From assembly GCF_900095305.1 (NCBI RefSeq), contig NZ_FMDO01000055.1, forward strand, positions 1-64,000: 64,000 bases of DNA, given 5' to 3'. Positions 10,707 through 20,422 of the stretch are shown piece after piece. The notes below the pieces were generated by a model that worked only from the letters and a program-made list of their open reading frames with translations, did not search any database and was not told where the DNA came from. A program made the position numbers and the translations under genes. The DNA is from Proteiniborus sp. DW1. Lineage in GTDB: Bacteria > Bacillota > Clostridia > Tissierellales > Proteiniboraceae. How positions within the stretch are numbered: the stretch's first letter is position 1; each line of letters starts with the position of its first letter.

Positions 10707-12254
10707 TTACAATGGCATATTGCCATGTTTTTTTGGTGGCAAGCTTTGTCTTTTACTTGCAAGCATATCAAATGCACTTATTATTCTTTGTCTTGTTGTA
10801 GAAGGCTCTATAACATCGTCTATATAACCTCTTGCTGCTGCTATATATGGGTTTGATACTGTGTCTCTATATTCTTTTATTTTCTCAGCTCTCATAGTCG
10901 CTGGATCTTCTGCTTTTTCTATATCGTTTTTAAATATTATATTAGCTGCCCCTTCTGGTCCCATAACTGCTATTTCAGCTGTTGGCCATCCTAAAACTAT
11001 ATCTGCATTAAGATGTCTACTGCACATAGCAATATATGCTCCCCCATATGCCTTTCTTGTTATAACTGTAACTTTTGGCACTGTTGCTTCACTGTATGCA
11101 TAAAGCATTTTTGCACCATGTCTAATTATTCCGCCGTATTCCTGATCCGTTCCTGGCAAGAATCCTGGCACGTCTACTAAGGTTAATAATGGGATGTTAA
11201 ATGCATCACATGTTCTTATGAATCTTGCTGCCTTATCAGAAGCATTTATATCTAAACAGCCTGCTAGTACCTTTGGTTGACTAGCTATTACTCCTACTGA
11301 TTTTCCGTTTAATCTTATGAAGCCTGTTAGTATGTTTTGTGCATAATATGGTTGTACTTCTAGAAAGTCTCCATTATCTGCTAATGCTAATATTATTTCT
11401 TTCATATCATACGGTTTATTTGGATTATCTGGAATAATATCATTTAGCTTTTCTTCTAGTCTATTTAAGTCATCACCTGTATTAAATACTGGTGCATCTT
11501 CTAAGTTATTTGATGGTAAGTAACTTAAAAGCAGTTTCACTCTTTCAATTGTTTCTTGTTCTGTTGCATCTATAAAGTGAGCTACCCCACTTGTTCTGTT
11601 ATGAGTCATAGCTCCACCTAATTCTTCTTGAGTAACATTTTCTCCTGTTACTGTCTTTATTACTTGTGGTCCAGTAATAAACATCATACTTGTTTTATCT
11701 GTCATGAATATAAAGTCAGTAAGTGCTGGTGAATATACTGCTCCTCCTGCACAAGGTCCCATAATTACAGATATTTGTGGTATAACTCCTGATGCTATTG
11801 TATTTCTATAGAATATATTTCCATAGCCTGCTAGCGCATCTACACCCTCTTGGATTCTGGCTCCACCAGAATCATTTATTCCTACTAATGGAGCTCCCAT
11901 TTTAAGAGCCATGTCTTGTACCTTGCAAATCTTTGCAGCATGCATTTCTCCTAAAGAGCCACCTATTACAGTAAAATCTTGAGCAAATGCATAAACAAGT
12001 CTTCCATTTACTGTACCGTAACCTGATACCACACCTTCTCCAGGTGCCTTTGTTTTTTCCATGCCAAAATTAGTGCACCTATGTTCTACAAATGCGTCTA
12101 TTTCTACGAAGCTTCCCTCATCAAATAATAGATTTAATCTTTCTCTAGCTGTTAACTTTCCTTTTTCATGTTGTTTTGCAATTCTGTCCTTACCCCCACC
12201 TTCGGCTAGCTTTTCTTTAGCTAAACGTAGCTGTTCTAACTTGCTATTTGCCAT
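10707..12254 (-). CDS. mmdA: Methylmalonyl-CoA decarboxylase carboxyltransferase (alpha) subunit
   Basis: A 515-residue acyl-CoA carboxyltransferase with the two crotonase-like halves of the propionyl-CoA/methylmalonyl-CoA group. Visible landmarks are [34 protein letters not shown] (about 107-123), [17 protein letters not shown] (first oxyanion hole) and [13 protein letters not shown] plus [10 protein letters not shown] in the second half. It moves the carboxyl of methylmalonyl-CoA to biotin on MmdC, releasing propionyl-CoA. Alone it could be a PCC beta chain. Adjacent OadG- and OadB-type subunits show it is part of the Na+ pump. Confidence 0.96.
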   Translation of the reverse strand: MANSKLEQLRLAKEKLAEGGGKDRIAKQHEKGKLTARERLNLLFDEGSFVEIDAFVEHRCTNFGMEKTKAPGEGVVSGYGTVNGRLVYAFAQDFTVIGGSLGEMHAAKICKVQDMALKMGAPLVGINDSGGARIQEGVDALAGYGNIFYRNTIASGVIPQISVIMGPCAGGAVYSPALTDFIFMTDKTSMMFITGPQVIKTVTGENVTQEELGGAMTHNRTSGVAHFIDATEQETIERVKLLLSYLPSNNLEDAPVFNTGDDLNRLEEKLNDIIPDNPNKPYDMKEIILALADNGDFLEVQPYYAQNILTGFIRLNGKSVGVIASQPKVLAGCLDINASDKAARFIRTCDAFNIPLLTLVDVPGFLPGTDQEYGGIIRHGAKMLYAYSEATVPKVTVITRKAYGGAYIAMCSRHLNADIVLGWPTAEIAVMGPEGAANIIFKNDIEKAEDPATMRAEKIKEYRDTVSNPYIAAARGYIDDVIEPSTTRQRIISAFDMLASKRQSLPPKKHGNMPL

Positions 12255-12309
12255 TAAAAGACCCTCCTTACGTTGATTGACTACGCAATCATATTATATT
12301 TAGAATTTA

Positions 12310-12711
12310 TTAATCCCTTTGGCAAAGTTCTACTAATACACCTTTTGTGCTTTTCGGATGTAGGAAAGCAATCTTAGCTCCCCCAGCTCCATATCTAGGT
12401 TTTTCGTCTATTAGCCTAATACCTTTTTGTCTCATTTCTTCTAGTGCTTTTTCTATATCGTCAACTCTATATGCAATATGCTGTATTCCTTCACCTTTTT
12501 TCTCAATAAACTTAGCAATAGGTCCTTCTTTATCAGTTGATTCTAATAATTCTATTTCTGTATCTCCTATTGGAAGGAATGCCACCTTAACTTTTTGTTC
12601 TTCAACTATCTCTATACCTTGAAGACTCATGCCTAATACTTTCTCATAAAACTCTAAAGCATCATCAAGATTGCTAACAGCAATACCTATATGATCTACT
12701 TTCTTTACCAT
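12310..12711 (-). CDS. mce: Methylmalonyl-CoA epimerase
   Basis: A 133-residue vicinal-oxygen-chelate protein that interconverts the R form made by the mutase and the S form used by the decarboxylase. The two beta-alpha-beta-beta-beta modules begin with [21 protein letters not shown] and [19 protein letters not shown]. The metal ligands His (HIGIA), His (HIAYRV) and Glu near the C terminus (VLVELC) are present. It is 23 bp after meaB. Confidence 0.96.
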   Translation of the reverse strand: MVKKVDHIGIAVSNLDDALEFYEKVLGMSLQGIEIVEEQKVKVAFLPIGDTEIELLESTDKEGPIAKFIEKKGEGIQHIAYRVDDIEKALEEMRQKGIRLIDEKPRYGAGGAKIAFLHPKSTKGVLVELCQRD

Positions 12712-12734
12712 ACTTTTCCCTCCTCAAATCACTA

Positions 12735-13682
12735 TTAATTATTTGAAAATAATTTCATTATAGATTCACATGCACTAAATGGATCTATCTTTCTATTTGC
12801 CACTTCAGCAGTTACCTTTTCTAATATATGATCTGTTTGGGATTTATGCAGTACAATTTTCATAATTTCTGTTTCCACTAGCTTTATAATTTCCATTCTA
12901 ATGTTGTCTTCTCTCCTTTTATTAAGCTCTCCTGAAGATCTTAGATATTCCATATGGTCCATAATTTCATCTAATAAAAGATCTATTCCTTTATTTAAGC
13001 TAGCTACAACCTGTACTATAGGTGGTCTTCTGTCTTTTTTAGGCCCCATATCAAGCATTGCTTTCACTTCTGCAGCAGTTCTAGACGCTCCATCTAAGTC
13101 GCTTTTATTTATCGCGAATATATCCCCTATTTCCATTACTCCAGCTTTAATAGCCTGAATGTCATCTCCAAGACCTGGCACCATTACCATAACAATAGTG
13201 TCTGCATTTTTAACTATATCTATCTCTGATTGACCTACCCCTACAGTTTCTATAATGATGTAGTCAGCTCCATAAACGTCCAATATCTTCACTGCACTTT
13301 GGGTAGCCTTTGATAATCCCCCTAAGTGTCCTCTAGTCCCCATACTCCTAATAAATACCCCTGGGTCAGTAGCTAAATCCTGCATTCTAATTCGGTCACC
13401 AAGTATAGCTCCCCCAGAAAATGGACTTGTAGGGTCTATAGCCACTATACCTACTGTTTTGCCTTTTTTTCTAAGCTCTTTTGTAAGTTTATCAGTAAGG
13501 GTGCTCTTTCCACCACCTGGAGGACCTGTAATACCTATAACGTGAGCTTTCCCCGTATATTTATATATGTTTTTAATAATATTTTTCGCTTCTTCTTCAT
13601 TATTTTCTGCTATGGAAATTAGTCGAGCACAAGTTCTCTTATCTCCATTTAGAAGCTTTTCTATATATTCCAATATTAACAC
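12735..13682 (-). CDS. meaB: MeaB/ArgK-type GTPase, methylmalonyl-CoA mutase chaperone
   Basis: This G3E-family GTPase protects and reloads the B12 mutase with adenosylcobalamin. The 315-residue protein has Walker A GITGPPGGGKSTLTDKL (about 50-66), the switch region DPTSPFSGGAILGDRIRM, Walker B-type IIIETVGVGQSEIDI (about 147-161) and the guanine motif NKSD. A C-terminal helical dimerisation arm follows. The gene lies between the B12-binding subunit (12 bp gap) and the epimerase, a standard arrangement. Confidence 0.96.
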   Translation of the reverse strand: MLILEYIEKLLNGDKRTCARLISIAENNEEEAKNIIKNIYKYTGKAHVIGITGPPGGGKSTLTDKLTKELRKKGKTVGIVAIDPTSPFSGGAILGDRIRMQDLATDPGVFIRSMGTRGHLGGLSKATQSAVKILDVYGADYIIIETVGVGQSEIDIVKNADTIVMVMVPGLGDDIQAIKAGVMEIGDIFAINKSDLDGASRTAAEVKAMLDMGPKKDRRPPIVQVVASLNKGIDLLLDEIMDHMEYLRSSGELNKRREDNIRMEIIKLVETEIMKIVLHKSQTDHILEKVTAEVANRKIDPFSACESIMKLFSNN

Positions 13683-13694
13683 CGCCTGAATACA

Positions 13695-14096
13695 CTATTG
13701 TCTGTTCACGTTTTCATTTATATAATCGATAACTGCTGTTGTAGGTGTTCCTGGAGTGAAGATTTCCTTTATCCCCGCTTCCTTAAGTCCTGGAATATCT
13801 TCGTCTGGTATTACTCCACCACCTAAAACAAGCATGTCATCTGCACCTTCTTGTTTAAGCAATTCTACTACTCTAGGAAGCAAGTGGTTATGAGCTCCTG
13901 ATAGTATACTCATAGCTACTACATCCACATCCTCTTGTATGGCAGCAGATACTATTTGCTCAGGGGTTTGCCTAAGCCCCGTATATATGACTTCCATACC
14001 TGCATCCCTTAAAGCTCTAGCGATTACTTTTGCACCTCTATCATGTCCGTCCAGTCCCGGCTTTGCAATTAAAACTCTTATTGGTCTACTGTTCAC
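13695..14096 (-). CDS. mcmA2: Methylmalonyl-CoA mutase, B12-binding small subunit
   Basis: A 133-residue cobalamin-binding domain encoded as a separate chain. The DxHxxG motif appears as DGHDRG (residues 16-21), with His as the lower axial cobalt ligand. [10 protein letters not shown] (about 83) and [12 protein letters not shown] (about 109) complete the nucleotide-loop pocket. It pairs with the large subunit encoded 41 bp upstream. Split mutases of this kind occur in archaea and many clostridia, whereas many bacteria have both parts in one chain. Confidence 0.95.
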   Translation of the reverse strand: MNSRPIRVLIAKPGLDGHDRGAKVIARALRDAGMEVIYTGLRQTPEQIVSAAIQEDVDVVAMSILSGAHNHLLPRVVELLKQEGADDMLVLGGGVIPDEDIPGLKEAGIKEIFTPGTPTTAVIDYINENVNRQ

Positions 14097-14137
14097 TTAG
14101 TTTTCCTCCCTTTACACCAATTCTAAAGATTTGTGTT

Positions 14138-15817
14138 TTATATAATTACAGATTGCTGATACTCACCAAAAACTTCTCTCATCACTCCGCAAATTTCTCC
14201 TAAGGTCGCATAAGCCTTAACTGAGTCAAGAATATATGGCATAACATTTGCGTCACCTTCACAAGCACTTCTTAAAGCCTCTAGCCTTTCCTTAACAAGT
14301 CCATTGTCTCTTTTCGCTTTTAAGTTAGCAATTTTCTGTTTTTGAAGAACACCTACAGCAGGGTCTACTCTTAAAAGCCCCTTCGGTGCTTCTTCTTCTA
14401 TTTGGAATTTATTCATGCCAACTACTATTCTTTCACCTGTTTCTACTTCTTTTTGATATTTATATGCCGCATCCATTATTTCTTGTTGGATATATCCCAT
14501 ATCTATAGCTCTTGGTGCTCCTCCAAGCTCATCTATCTTTTTAATATATTCCATTGCCTTATCTTCTATTTCATCAGTTTTAGCTTCTATATAATATGAA
14601 CCTGCTAGAGGGTCAATGGTATCTGTAACTCCACTTTCATATGCTACTATCTGTTGAGTTCTAAGGGCTATTCTAACTGAATCTTCAGTTGGGAGAGCAA
14701 GAGCCTCATCCCTTGAATTAGTGTGTAAGGATTGTGTTCCACCGAGTACTGCAGCTAATGTTTGAATAGCAACACGTACAATGTTGTTATCAGGCTGCTG
14801 TGCAGTAAGTGTAGAACCTCCGGTTTGTGTATGAAATTTTAACATCATTGATTTAGGATTTTTTGCATTAAATCTTTCTTTCATTATTTTTGCCCAAAGC
14901 CTTCTGGCAGCCCTGTATTTTGACACCTCTTCTAATAAGTCATTGTGAGCATTAAAGAAAAATGATAACCTAGGTGCAAAATCATCTACATCAAGTCCTG
15001 CTTTTATGGCTGCTTCTACATAAGCTATGCCATCAGCAAGTGTAAATCCTACTTCCTGAGCTGCAGTACAGCCTGCCTCTCTAATGTGATATCCTGAAAT
15101 ACTTATTGTATTCCACTTTGGTACAAACTTTGAGCAGTATTCAAATATATTTGTTATTAGTCTCATAGATGGTTCCACTGGGAAAATATATGTTCCTCGT
15201 GCTATATATTCTTTTAGTATGTCGTTTTGAATAGTTCCTCTTAACTTGTCAGGCGTGACACCTTGTTTCTCTGCTACTGCTATATACATAGCAAGCAAAA
15301 CTGAAGCAGGTGCATTAATTGTCATGGAAGTACTCACTTTGTCAAGAGGAATACCATCAAAAAGTGTTTCCATATCTTCCAATGAATCTATGGCAACACC
15401 AACCTTTCCTACTTCTCCCTCTGCTAGTGGATGATCTGAATCATAACCAATTTGTGTAGGCAAATCAAAAGCTACGCTAAGACCTGTTTGACCTTGTTCA
15501 AGTAAGTACTTATATCTGTTGTTAGATTCTTCTGCTGTAGCAAATCCAGCATACATTCTCATAGTCCAAAGCTTTCCTCTATACATGGTGGGCTGAACTC
15601 CCCTTGTAAAAGGATATTGACCTGGATATCCAATATCCTCATTATAGTCCAGTCCTTCTACGTCTTCAGGAGTATAGAGCGGATTTACTACCTCACCAGA
15701 AACAGTAGTGAATTTTTCTTTTCTTTCAGGAAACTTAGCCAATGTTTTCTTTAGTTGAGTTTCTTCCCATTCACTTCTTGTTTTTTTAATCTCCTTTAAG
15801 CTCTCATTGTCAAACAT
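14138..15817 (-). CDS. mcmA1: Methylmalonyl-CoA mutase, catalytic large subunit
   Basis: The 559-residue TIM-barrel chain rearranges succinyl-CoA and (R)-methylmalonyl-CoA by a radical mechanism, using the B12 held by the small subunit. The N-terminal block [20 protein letters not shown] is followed by [12 protein letters not shown], then [19 protein letters not shown]. The Tyr of YAGF and the Arg of IARGTYIFP are the residues I associate with methylmalonyl-CoA specificity. Isobutyryl-CoA mutases have Phe and Gln there, so ICM is unlikely. First gene of the eight-gene operon, with a GGGGGAAT ribosome site and a CcpA-type promoter upstream. Confidence 0.95.
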   Translation of the reverse strand: MFDNESLKEIKKTRSEWEETQLKKTLAKFPERKEKFTTVSGEVVNPLYTPEDVEGLDYNEDIGYPGQYPFTRGVQPTMYRGKLWTMRMYAGFATAEESNNRYKYLLEQGQTGLSVAFDLPTQIGYDSDHPLAEGEVGKVGVAIDSLEDMETLFDGIPLDKVSTSMTINAPASVLLAMYIAVAEKQGVTPDKLRGTIQNDILKEYIARGTYIFPVEPSMRLITNIFEYCSKFVPKWNTISISGYHIREAGCTAAQEVGFTLADGIAYVEAAIKAGLDVDDFAPRLSFFFNAHNDLLEEVSKYRAARRLWAKIMKERFNAKNPKSMMLKFHTQTGGSTLTAQQPDNNIVRVAIQTLAAVLGGTQSLHTNSRDEALALPTEDSVRIALRTQQIVAYESGVTDTIDPLAGSYYIEAKTDEIEDKAMEYIKKIDELGGAPRAIDMGYIQQEIMDAAYKYQKEVETGERIVVGMNKFQIEEEAPKGLLRVDPAVGVLQKQKIANLKAKRDNGLVKERLEALRSACEGDANVMPYILDSVKAYATLGEICGVMREVFGEYQQSVII

Positions 15818-15890
15818 CTTATTCCCCCTAATCTATAATTTGTTTCCTATTTCTGTTACATTCTGAATAGTCTGTAAAATGTAACGATTG

Positions 15891-15904
15891 TGAAAGCGTT
15901 TACA
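15891..15904 (-). promoter_or_regulatory. CcpA (cre) operator
   Basis: TGAAAGCGTTTACA matches the cre consensus TGNAANCGNWWWCA. It begins seven bases after the -10 element of the mutase promoter, overlapping the start of transcription, where CcpA binding represses. Glucose repression of the methylmalonyl-CoA operon is the inference. Confidence 0.8.
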
Positions 15905-15911
15905 TCTACCC

Positions 15912-15941
15912 ATTGTAAAATCAAACTTAAAACTATGTCAA
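15912..15941 (-). promoter_or_regulatory. Sigma-A promoter of the methylmalonyl-CoA operon
   Basis: On the minus strand TTGACA (15,936-15,941) and TACAAT (15,912-15,917) are 18 bp apart. Transcription would start near 15,905, giving a leader of about 90 bases before mcmA1. A second, one-base-short cre-like sequence lies at about 15,946-15,960. Confidence 0.75.
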
Positions 15942-16392
15942 ACTAGCAGTTAACGCTTCAATTTTACATATATGCATCTAAATATAGACTATTATATGTA
16001 GCATGTTTTTGCAATATTAATTTCATAATATTAAATGCTGTGAAGTAAATGTTTCATTATAAAGATTATTCTATAAAAATATCTTTATTCCTTTATGACT
16101 TCCGACATATTTGATTATTTTTTCTTGGCTTTTTCAATCATAGTTAGAGATAAATCTACAATTTTAATCATTGCCCGGGAAATTGTCCTATTACTTGTCA
16201 AAATTCTGTTTCGTATTGTATGAATATGTCATTGGTTGGTTTAAACAAGGGATTTTAACATAATGTTTGAAATTTGAGCTTTTTTATAGTTTCTCTTGTG
16301 TATATTTTATAACACCATTTAATAGAACTTGTAAACAAAAATTCGCTTAATTCTTATGTATTAATCATAGTTATTTAACAAACATATAACAA
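15942..16392. other. Gene-free interval between ftsH and the mutase operon
   Basis: AT-rich sequence with no ORF of credible coding character on either strand, no tRNA-like cloverleaf and no strong hairpin. It is the longest gene-free stretch of the ftsH-lysS block. Confidence 0.6.
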
Positions 16393-16459
16393 ACACCGTT
16401 AGAAAATTGGATTAGGTCATAAGAAAAGCGTTTGGAAAATCGGGTTAGGTCATAAAAAA
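16393..16459. repeat. Dispersed repeat R2, copy d: two right halves in tandem
   Basis: Two direct copies of a 31-bp unit reading GAAAAT(T/C)GG(A/G)TTAGGTCATAA. This is the right arm of the R2 palindrome found complete at 22.4, 27.7 and 44.0 kb. The last copy abuts the ftsH terminator. The left arm is missing. Confidence 0.75.
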
Positions 16460-16482
16460 AGAAGGCTTGTTATGCCTTCTAT
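16456..16482 (-). terminator. Terminator of ftsH
   Basis: Stem GAAGGC / GCCTTC with a seven-base loop, then CTTTTTTTATG on the minus strand, four bases past the ftsH stop. Confidence 0.85.
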
Positions 16483-16485
16483 CTT

Positions 16486-18303
16486 TTATTGCTCTTCTGC
16501 AAATAGTGCTTCGAATTCTTTTGCATCTAGAGTTTCTTTTTCTAGTAGTGCTTCTGCTACTTTATGAAGTTTATCTATATTTTCTTTTAGAAGTGTTTCT
16601 GCTTGACTATAAGCATTATCTATAATTCTTCTCATTTCCTTGTCTATAGCCGCAGCTACTTCCTCACTATAATTTCTACTTCTTGCTAAATCTCTGCCTA
16701 TGAACACTTCGTCATCATCAGAACCATATGTCATAGGTCCAAGACTCTCACTCATTCCATAGTGAGTTACCATGTTTCTAGCTATCTTAGTCACTCTATC
16801 TAAGTCGTTTTGTGCACCAGTACTTATATCTCCTAGCACTAACTGCTCCGCAACTCTTCCGCCTAGCATGTGAACTAATCTAAGCTCCATCTCAGTCTTT
16901 GTTGCATAGTTTCTATCTTCTTCTGGAAGATACATTGTAAATCCTCCAGCTCTTCCTCTAGGAATTATAGTAACCATATGAACCGGATCTGACCCTGGAA
17001 GAAGTCTTGCAGCCACTGCATGACCTGCCTCATGATATGCCGTAAGCTTTCTTTCTTTTTCACTAATGACTCGACTCTTCTTCTCTGGTCCAGCTACTAC
17101 TTTAGTTGATGCTTCTTCAATTATAGACATTGGTATTTTATTAAGATTTTGTCTAGCTGTAAGTAGTGCAGCCTCATTTACTAAATTTTCTAAGTCTGCT
17201 GGTGTAAAACCAGGAGTTCTTCTAGCCACAACCTTTAAGTCTACGTCATCTGCTAGTGGCTTGCCTCTAGTATGAATCTTTAGGATTTCCTCTCTACCTT
17301 TAATATCTGGAACTCCAACATATACCTGTCTATCGAATCTACCAGGTCTAAGTAATGCTGGATCTAGGATATCAGGCCTATTTGTAGCAGCTATCATGAT
17401 TATACCTTCATTTTCTCCAAATCCATCCATCTCTACTAGTAGTTGATTTAAGGTTTGCTCTCTTTCATCATGACCTCCGCCAAGACCTGCCCCTCTTCTT
17501 CTTCCCACTGCATCAATCTCATCTATAAAAACAATACAAGGAGAGTTTTTCTTAGCCTGTTCAAATAAATCTCTTACACGTGAAGCACCTACACCTACAA
17601 ACATTTCAACGAAGTCAGAACCACTTATACTAAAGAATGGCACTCCAGCTTCTCCAGCTACAGCCTTTGTTAAATAGGTCTTTCCTGTTCCTGGAGGGCC
17701 TACCATTAGAACTCCTTTAGGAATTCTAGCTCCTAACTCAATATATTTTCTAGGGCTCTTAAGAAAATCAACTATTTCCTTAAGCTCTTCTTTTTCTTCT
17801 TGTAGTCCTGCAACATCGGCAAAAGTAATTTTCTTACCTTCATCCTTATGCATTTTAGCTCTACTTTTACCAAATGACATTACACGGTTTCCACCACCCT
17901 GTGATTGTTGCATAAATACAAACCAAAACACAACAAATACAAGAATCATAAATATAGTTGGGAGAGCTGATAAAAAGATTGGAGTCTGTGGTTGGGGTTC
18001 TCCAGTTATACTTTGAATCTTGTCCTCATCCATAGCGTCTCTCAAGTGTTGCTCATAAAATGTATTTGCATCAAAAGGTAATGTTAAGGAAAATGTTGTA
18101 TTATCCTTAAGCCTACCTTTTACAGTATTTTCATTTTGAACTATCACAATGCTTTCAACATTATCGTTTTCTATTTCCTTAACCAATGTGATAAAATCCA
18201 TTTGCTTTGCTTCTTCAACATTTTTCGTCAACAGCTGAACTGCAAATACTAGTATGATAAATATAAGCAAATAAAAGCTTATACCTCGAAAATATTTTTT
18301 CAA
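16486..18303 (-). CDS. ftsH: ATP-dependent membrane zinc protease FtsH
   Basis: A 605-residue membrane-anchored AAA+ protease that degrades misfolded membrane and short-lived regulatory proteins. Two N-terminal transmembrane helices (about residues 7-25 and 108-130) flank an external domain. The AAA module has Walker A GPPGTGKT (about 202), Walker [13 protein letters not shown] and the pore loop MFVG. The SRH is followed by the zinc motif HEAGH (about residue 426) and a C-terminal helical region. It follows hpt, as in Bacillus, where FtsH is also needed for sporulation. GAGGAC precedes the ATG. Confidence 0.98.
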   Translation of the reverse strand: MKKYFRGISFYLLIFIILVFAVQLLTKNVEEAKQMDFITLVKEIENDNVESIVIVQNENTVKGRLKDNTTFSLTLPFDANTFYEQHLRDAMDEDKIQSITGEPQPQTPIFLSALPTIFMILVFVVFWFVFMQQSQGGGNRVMSFGKSRAKMHKDEGKKITFADVAGLQEEKEELKEIVDFLKSPRKYIELGARIPKGVLMVGPPGTGKTYLTKAVAGEAGVPFFSISGSDFVEMFVGVGASRVRDLFEQAKKNSPCIVFIDEIDAVGRRRGAGLGGGHDEREQTLNQLLVEMDGFGENEGIIMIAATNRPDILDPALLRPGRFDRQVYVGVPDIKGREEILKIHTRGKPLADDVDLKVVARRTPGFTPADLENLVNEAALLTARQNLNKIPMSIIEEASTKVVAGPEKKSRVISEKERKLTAYHEAGHAVAARLLPGSDPVHMVTIIPRGRAGGFTMYLPEEDRNYATKTEMELRLVHMLGGRVAEQLVLGDISTGAQNDLDRVTKIARNMVTHYGMSESLGPMTYGSDDDEVFIGRDLARSRNYSEEVAAAIDKEMRRIIDNAYSQAETLLKENIDKLHKVAEALLEKETLDAKEFEALFAEEQ

Positions 18304-18388
18304 AAATAGTCCTCCCTTCGAACTCAGATGTTAATATTATCACTATATTCTAACATAGCAATAATAAAAAGACAATAATGGTCAAATT

Positions 18389-18940
18389 TTATTTTTCAAG
18401 TATATGACGATATGCTTCTTCCTTTAAAACACATACGTCTGGAAGATTTCTGTAACCTTCTGCAAAATCTATTCCATAACCTACAACAAATTCATCAGGT
18501 ATATCGAATCCTTTATATGCTAATTCTAGATCAACTAATCTTCTCTCTGGTTTATCAAGAAGAGTACAGATTTTTACGCTATTAGCTCCTCTAGACTTTA
18601 AATTATTAACAAGGTAGTTTAGAGTGAGTCCAGTATCAATAATGTCTTCTACTAGTAATATATCCTTGCCTTCTATACTTCCCTCTAAATCCTTAAGAAT
18701 TCTCACTACACCAGAAGATTCTGTAGAATTTCCATAGCTAGAAACAGCCATAAAGTCTATAGTAAGAGGTATCTCAATATTTTTCGCAAGATCTCCTAAA
18801 AACATAAATGCTCCTTTTAATACACCAACGAGCATTAAGTCCTTACCAGTATAATCTTTTGTAATCTTTTGTCCCATTTCTTTAACTTTTTTCTGAATAT
18901 CATCGTGTGAAACTAATACTTCCCTTACATTGTTTTTCAT
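18389..18940 (-). CDS. hpt: Hypoxanthine phosphoribosyltransferase
   Basis: Salvages hypoxanthine and guanine to IMP and GMP with PRPP. The 183-residue chain contains the type I PRTase motif LLVEDIIDTGLTL (about residues 98-110), where the two acidic residues bind PRPP ribose, and VGVLKGAFMFLGDL upstream. I chose the ATG at 18,940, preceded by AAGGGAGG. An upstream in-frame start at 18,970 has no ribosome site and would add ten residues that look like leader. It sits between tilS and ftsH as in nearly all Firmicutes. Confidence 0.96.
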   Translation of the reverse strand: MKNNVREVLVSHDDIQKKVKEMGQKITKDYTGKDLMLVGVLKGAFMFLGDLAKNIEIPLTIDFMAVSSYGNSTESSGVVRILKDLEGSIEGKDILLVEDIIDTGLTLNYLVNNLKSRGANSVKICTLLDKPERRLVDLELAYKGFDIPDEFVVGYGIDFAEGYRNLPDVCVLKEEAYRHILEK

Positions 18941-18988
18941 ATAAAATCCTCCCTTATCAATGACGGTCAATAACCATCTTACATTGTT

Positions 18989-20386
18989 TTATTTATATTT
19001 TTGGTATTCTAATACTAAGACACTTGAAGTATTGCTACTTATCTTGCACTCTTCACTTATTCTATATCCTACTACCCAAATAATCTTCTCACCATCTTCT
19101 ATAATTGGTATACGGTCTCTCTCATCTCTTGGTATCTTTTCATCAATAAAAAAATCCTTGAGTTTTTTAGTCCCTCTCATTCCTAATGGAGCAAATCTAT
19201 CTCCATCTCTTCTATTTCTTATACAAAGCCTACCTTTAATTTTATCATAGTCAAAGAACTTTATAAACCCTTTACTTTGCTTAATATCTACTTCTGATAT
19301 AGGCACTATCTTAGAAGTAACAATAGCTCCTAGCTCATTTATATCTATAGTATCTCCTATGTCAAAGGTATATTTGAAGGACTTTATATTATATTTATTT
19401 TCTTTCTGAATTATCATCTTTCCATAACTAGTTTTAATAATAATATTATTAGTTATATTTATACTTTTTCCTGTTATGTTTTCATCTATTAAACTAATTA
19501 TATTATTAATATGCTTTTCCTCTATACCCTTTAGACTTCCATTTATTTTTTCAATACTTTTTCTAATTATTCTCGTTCTAATGGAATAGTGCTCATTTTT
19601 AAGCCTATCTATATATAGTACTATACTATTTGGAGACTCCTCTACAACTAAATTATTAAATCTTTCATCTGCAATCCCTAATATAAATTCACTATCCATT
19701 TGCATTAGCCTAGCAGTCCTGCTTAGAGTATCAATGATTCCCTTATTATAATTTTTGATTATGTAAGGGATAACTTCTAACCTAGTTCTATTTCTACCAT
19801 ATATAGGCTCTAAGTTTGTCCTATCAATTCTAACAGATATATTATTATTCCTGCAAAAATCTTCTATTTCCTCTCTACTAATATCTAAAAGAGGTCTTAT
19901 AATATTCATATTCTTGTATTCCATGCCCCTTAAGCCTTCTAAGCCTGTTCCCCTAAAAAATCTCATTAATAATGTCTCCGCCTGGTCGTTTTTATTATGT
20001 GCTACAGCAATCTTTCCTCCACCGAGGTCATTTAGTATCTTATTAAAAAAATCATATCTTATAGCTCTTCCAGCTTCTTCAGATGTAAGCTTATTTTCAG
20101 CAGCATATTGATCCATATTAACCTTAATTGAGTAAAAAGGAAAAGAATTCTTTAAACATACGCTCCTAACAAACTCCTCATCAGCATCTGCTTCTTCTTT
20201 TCTGATACCATGATTCACATGAGCAACATAAATACTGAAATTAATCTCTTCCCTTACATCCTTAAGAATATAAAGTAAAGCCATAGAATCAGGTCCACCT
20301 GAAACTCCTACTACTATTTTATCATCTTTTTCTATTAAACCGTATTCTTTTATTACATTAATTACTTTTTCTCTCATAAATGGCAT
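18989..20386 (-). CDS. tilS: tRNA(Ile)-lysidine synthase
   Basis: Converts the wobble cytidine of tRNA-Ile(CAU) to lysidine, which makes it read AUA and be charged with isoleucine. The 465-residue protein has the PP-loop GVSGGPDSMALLYIL (about 27-41), then HVNHGIR and the catalytic-core block HNKNDQAETLLMRFFRGTGLEGLRGM, and a C-terminal TilS-specific domain including IRNRRDGDRFAPLGM. It is essential in most bacteria, and the AT-rich genome uses AUA heavily. The ATG at 20,386 (AAAGGA nine bases upstream) is preferred to the GTG one codon earlier. Confidence 0.96.
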   Translation of the reverse strand: MPFMREKVINVIKEYGLIEKDDKIVVGVSGGPDSMALLYILKDVREEINFSIYVAHVNHGIRKEEADADEEFVRSVCLKNSFPFYSIKVNMDQYAAENKLTSEEAGRAIRYDFFNKILNDLGGGKIAVAHNKNDQAETLLMRFFRGTGLEGLRGMEYKNMNIIRPLLDISREEIEDFCRNNNISVRIDRTNLEPIYGRNRTRLEVIPYIIKNYNKGIIDTLSRTARLMQMDSEFILGIADERFNNLVVEESPNSIVLYIDRLKNEHYSIRTRIIRKSIEKINGSLKGIEEKHINNIISLIDENITGKSINITNNIIIKTSYGKMIIQKENKYNIKSFKYTFDIGDTIDINELGAIVTSKIVPISEVDIKQSKGFIKFFDYDKIKGRLCIRNRRDGDRFAPLGMRGTKKLKDFFIDEKIPRDERDRIPIIEDGEKIIWVVGYRISEECKISSNTSSVLVLEYQKYK

Positions 20387-20422
20387 CACCTGTAGTCCTT
20401 TAATAATTCATAATCGCTCATG

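Noticed and set aside
16393-16459. Two repeats beside ftsH as the start of a CRISPR array
   Set aside because: The units are contiguous with no unique spacers and match an arm of the R2 palindrome. No cas gene is near.
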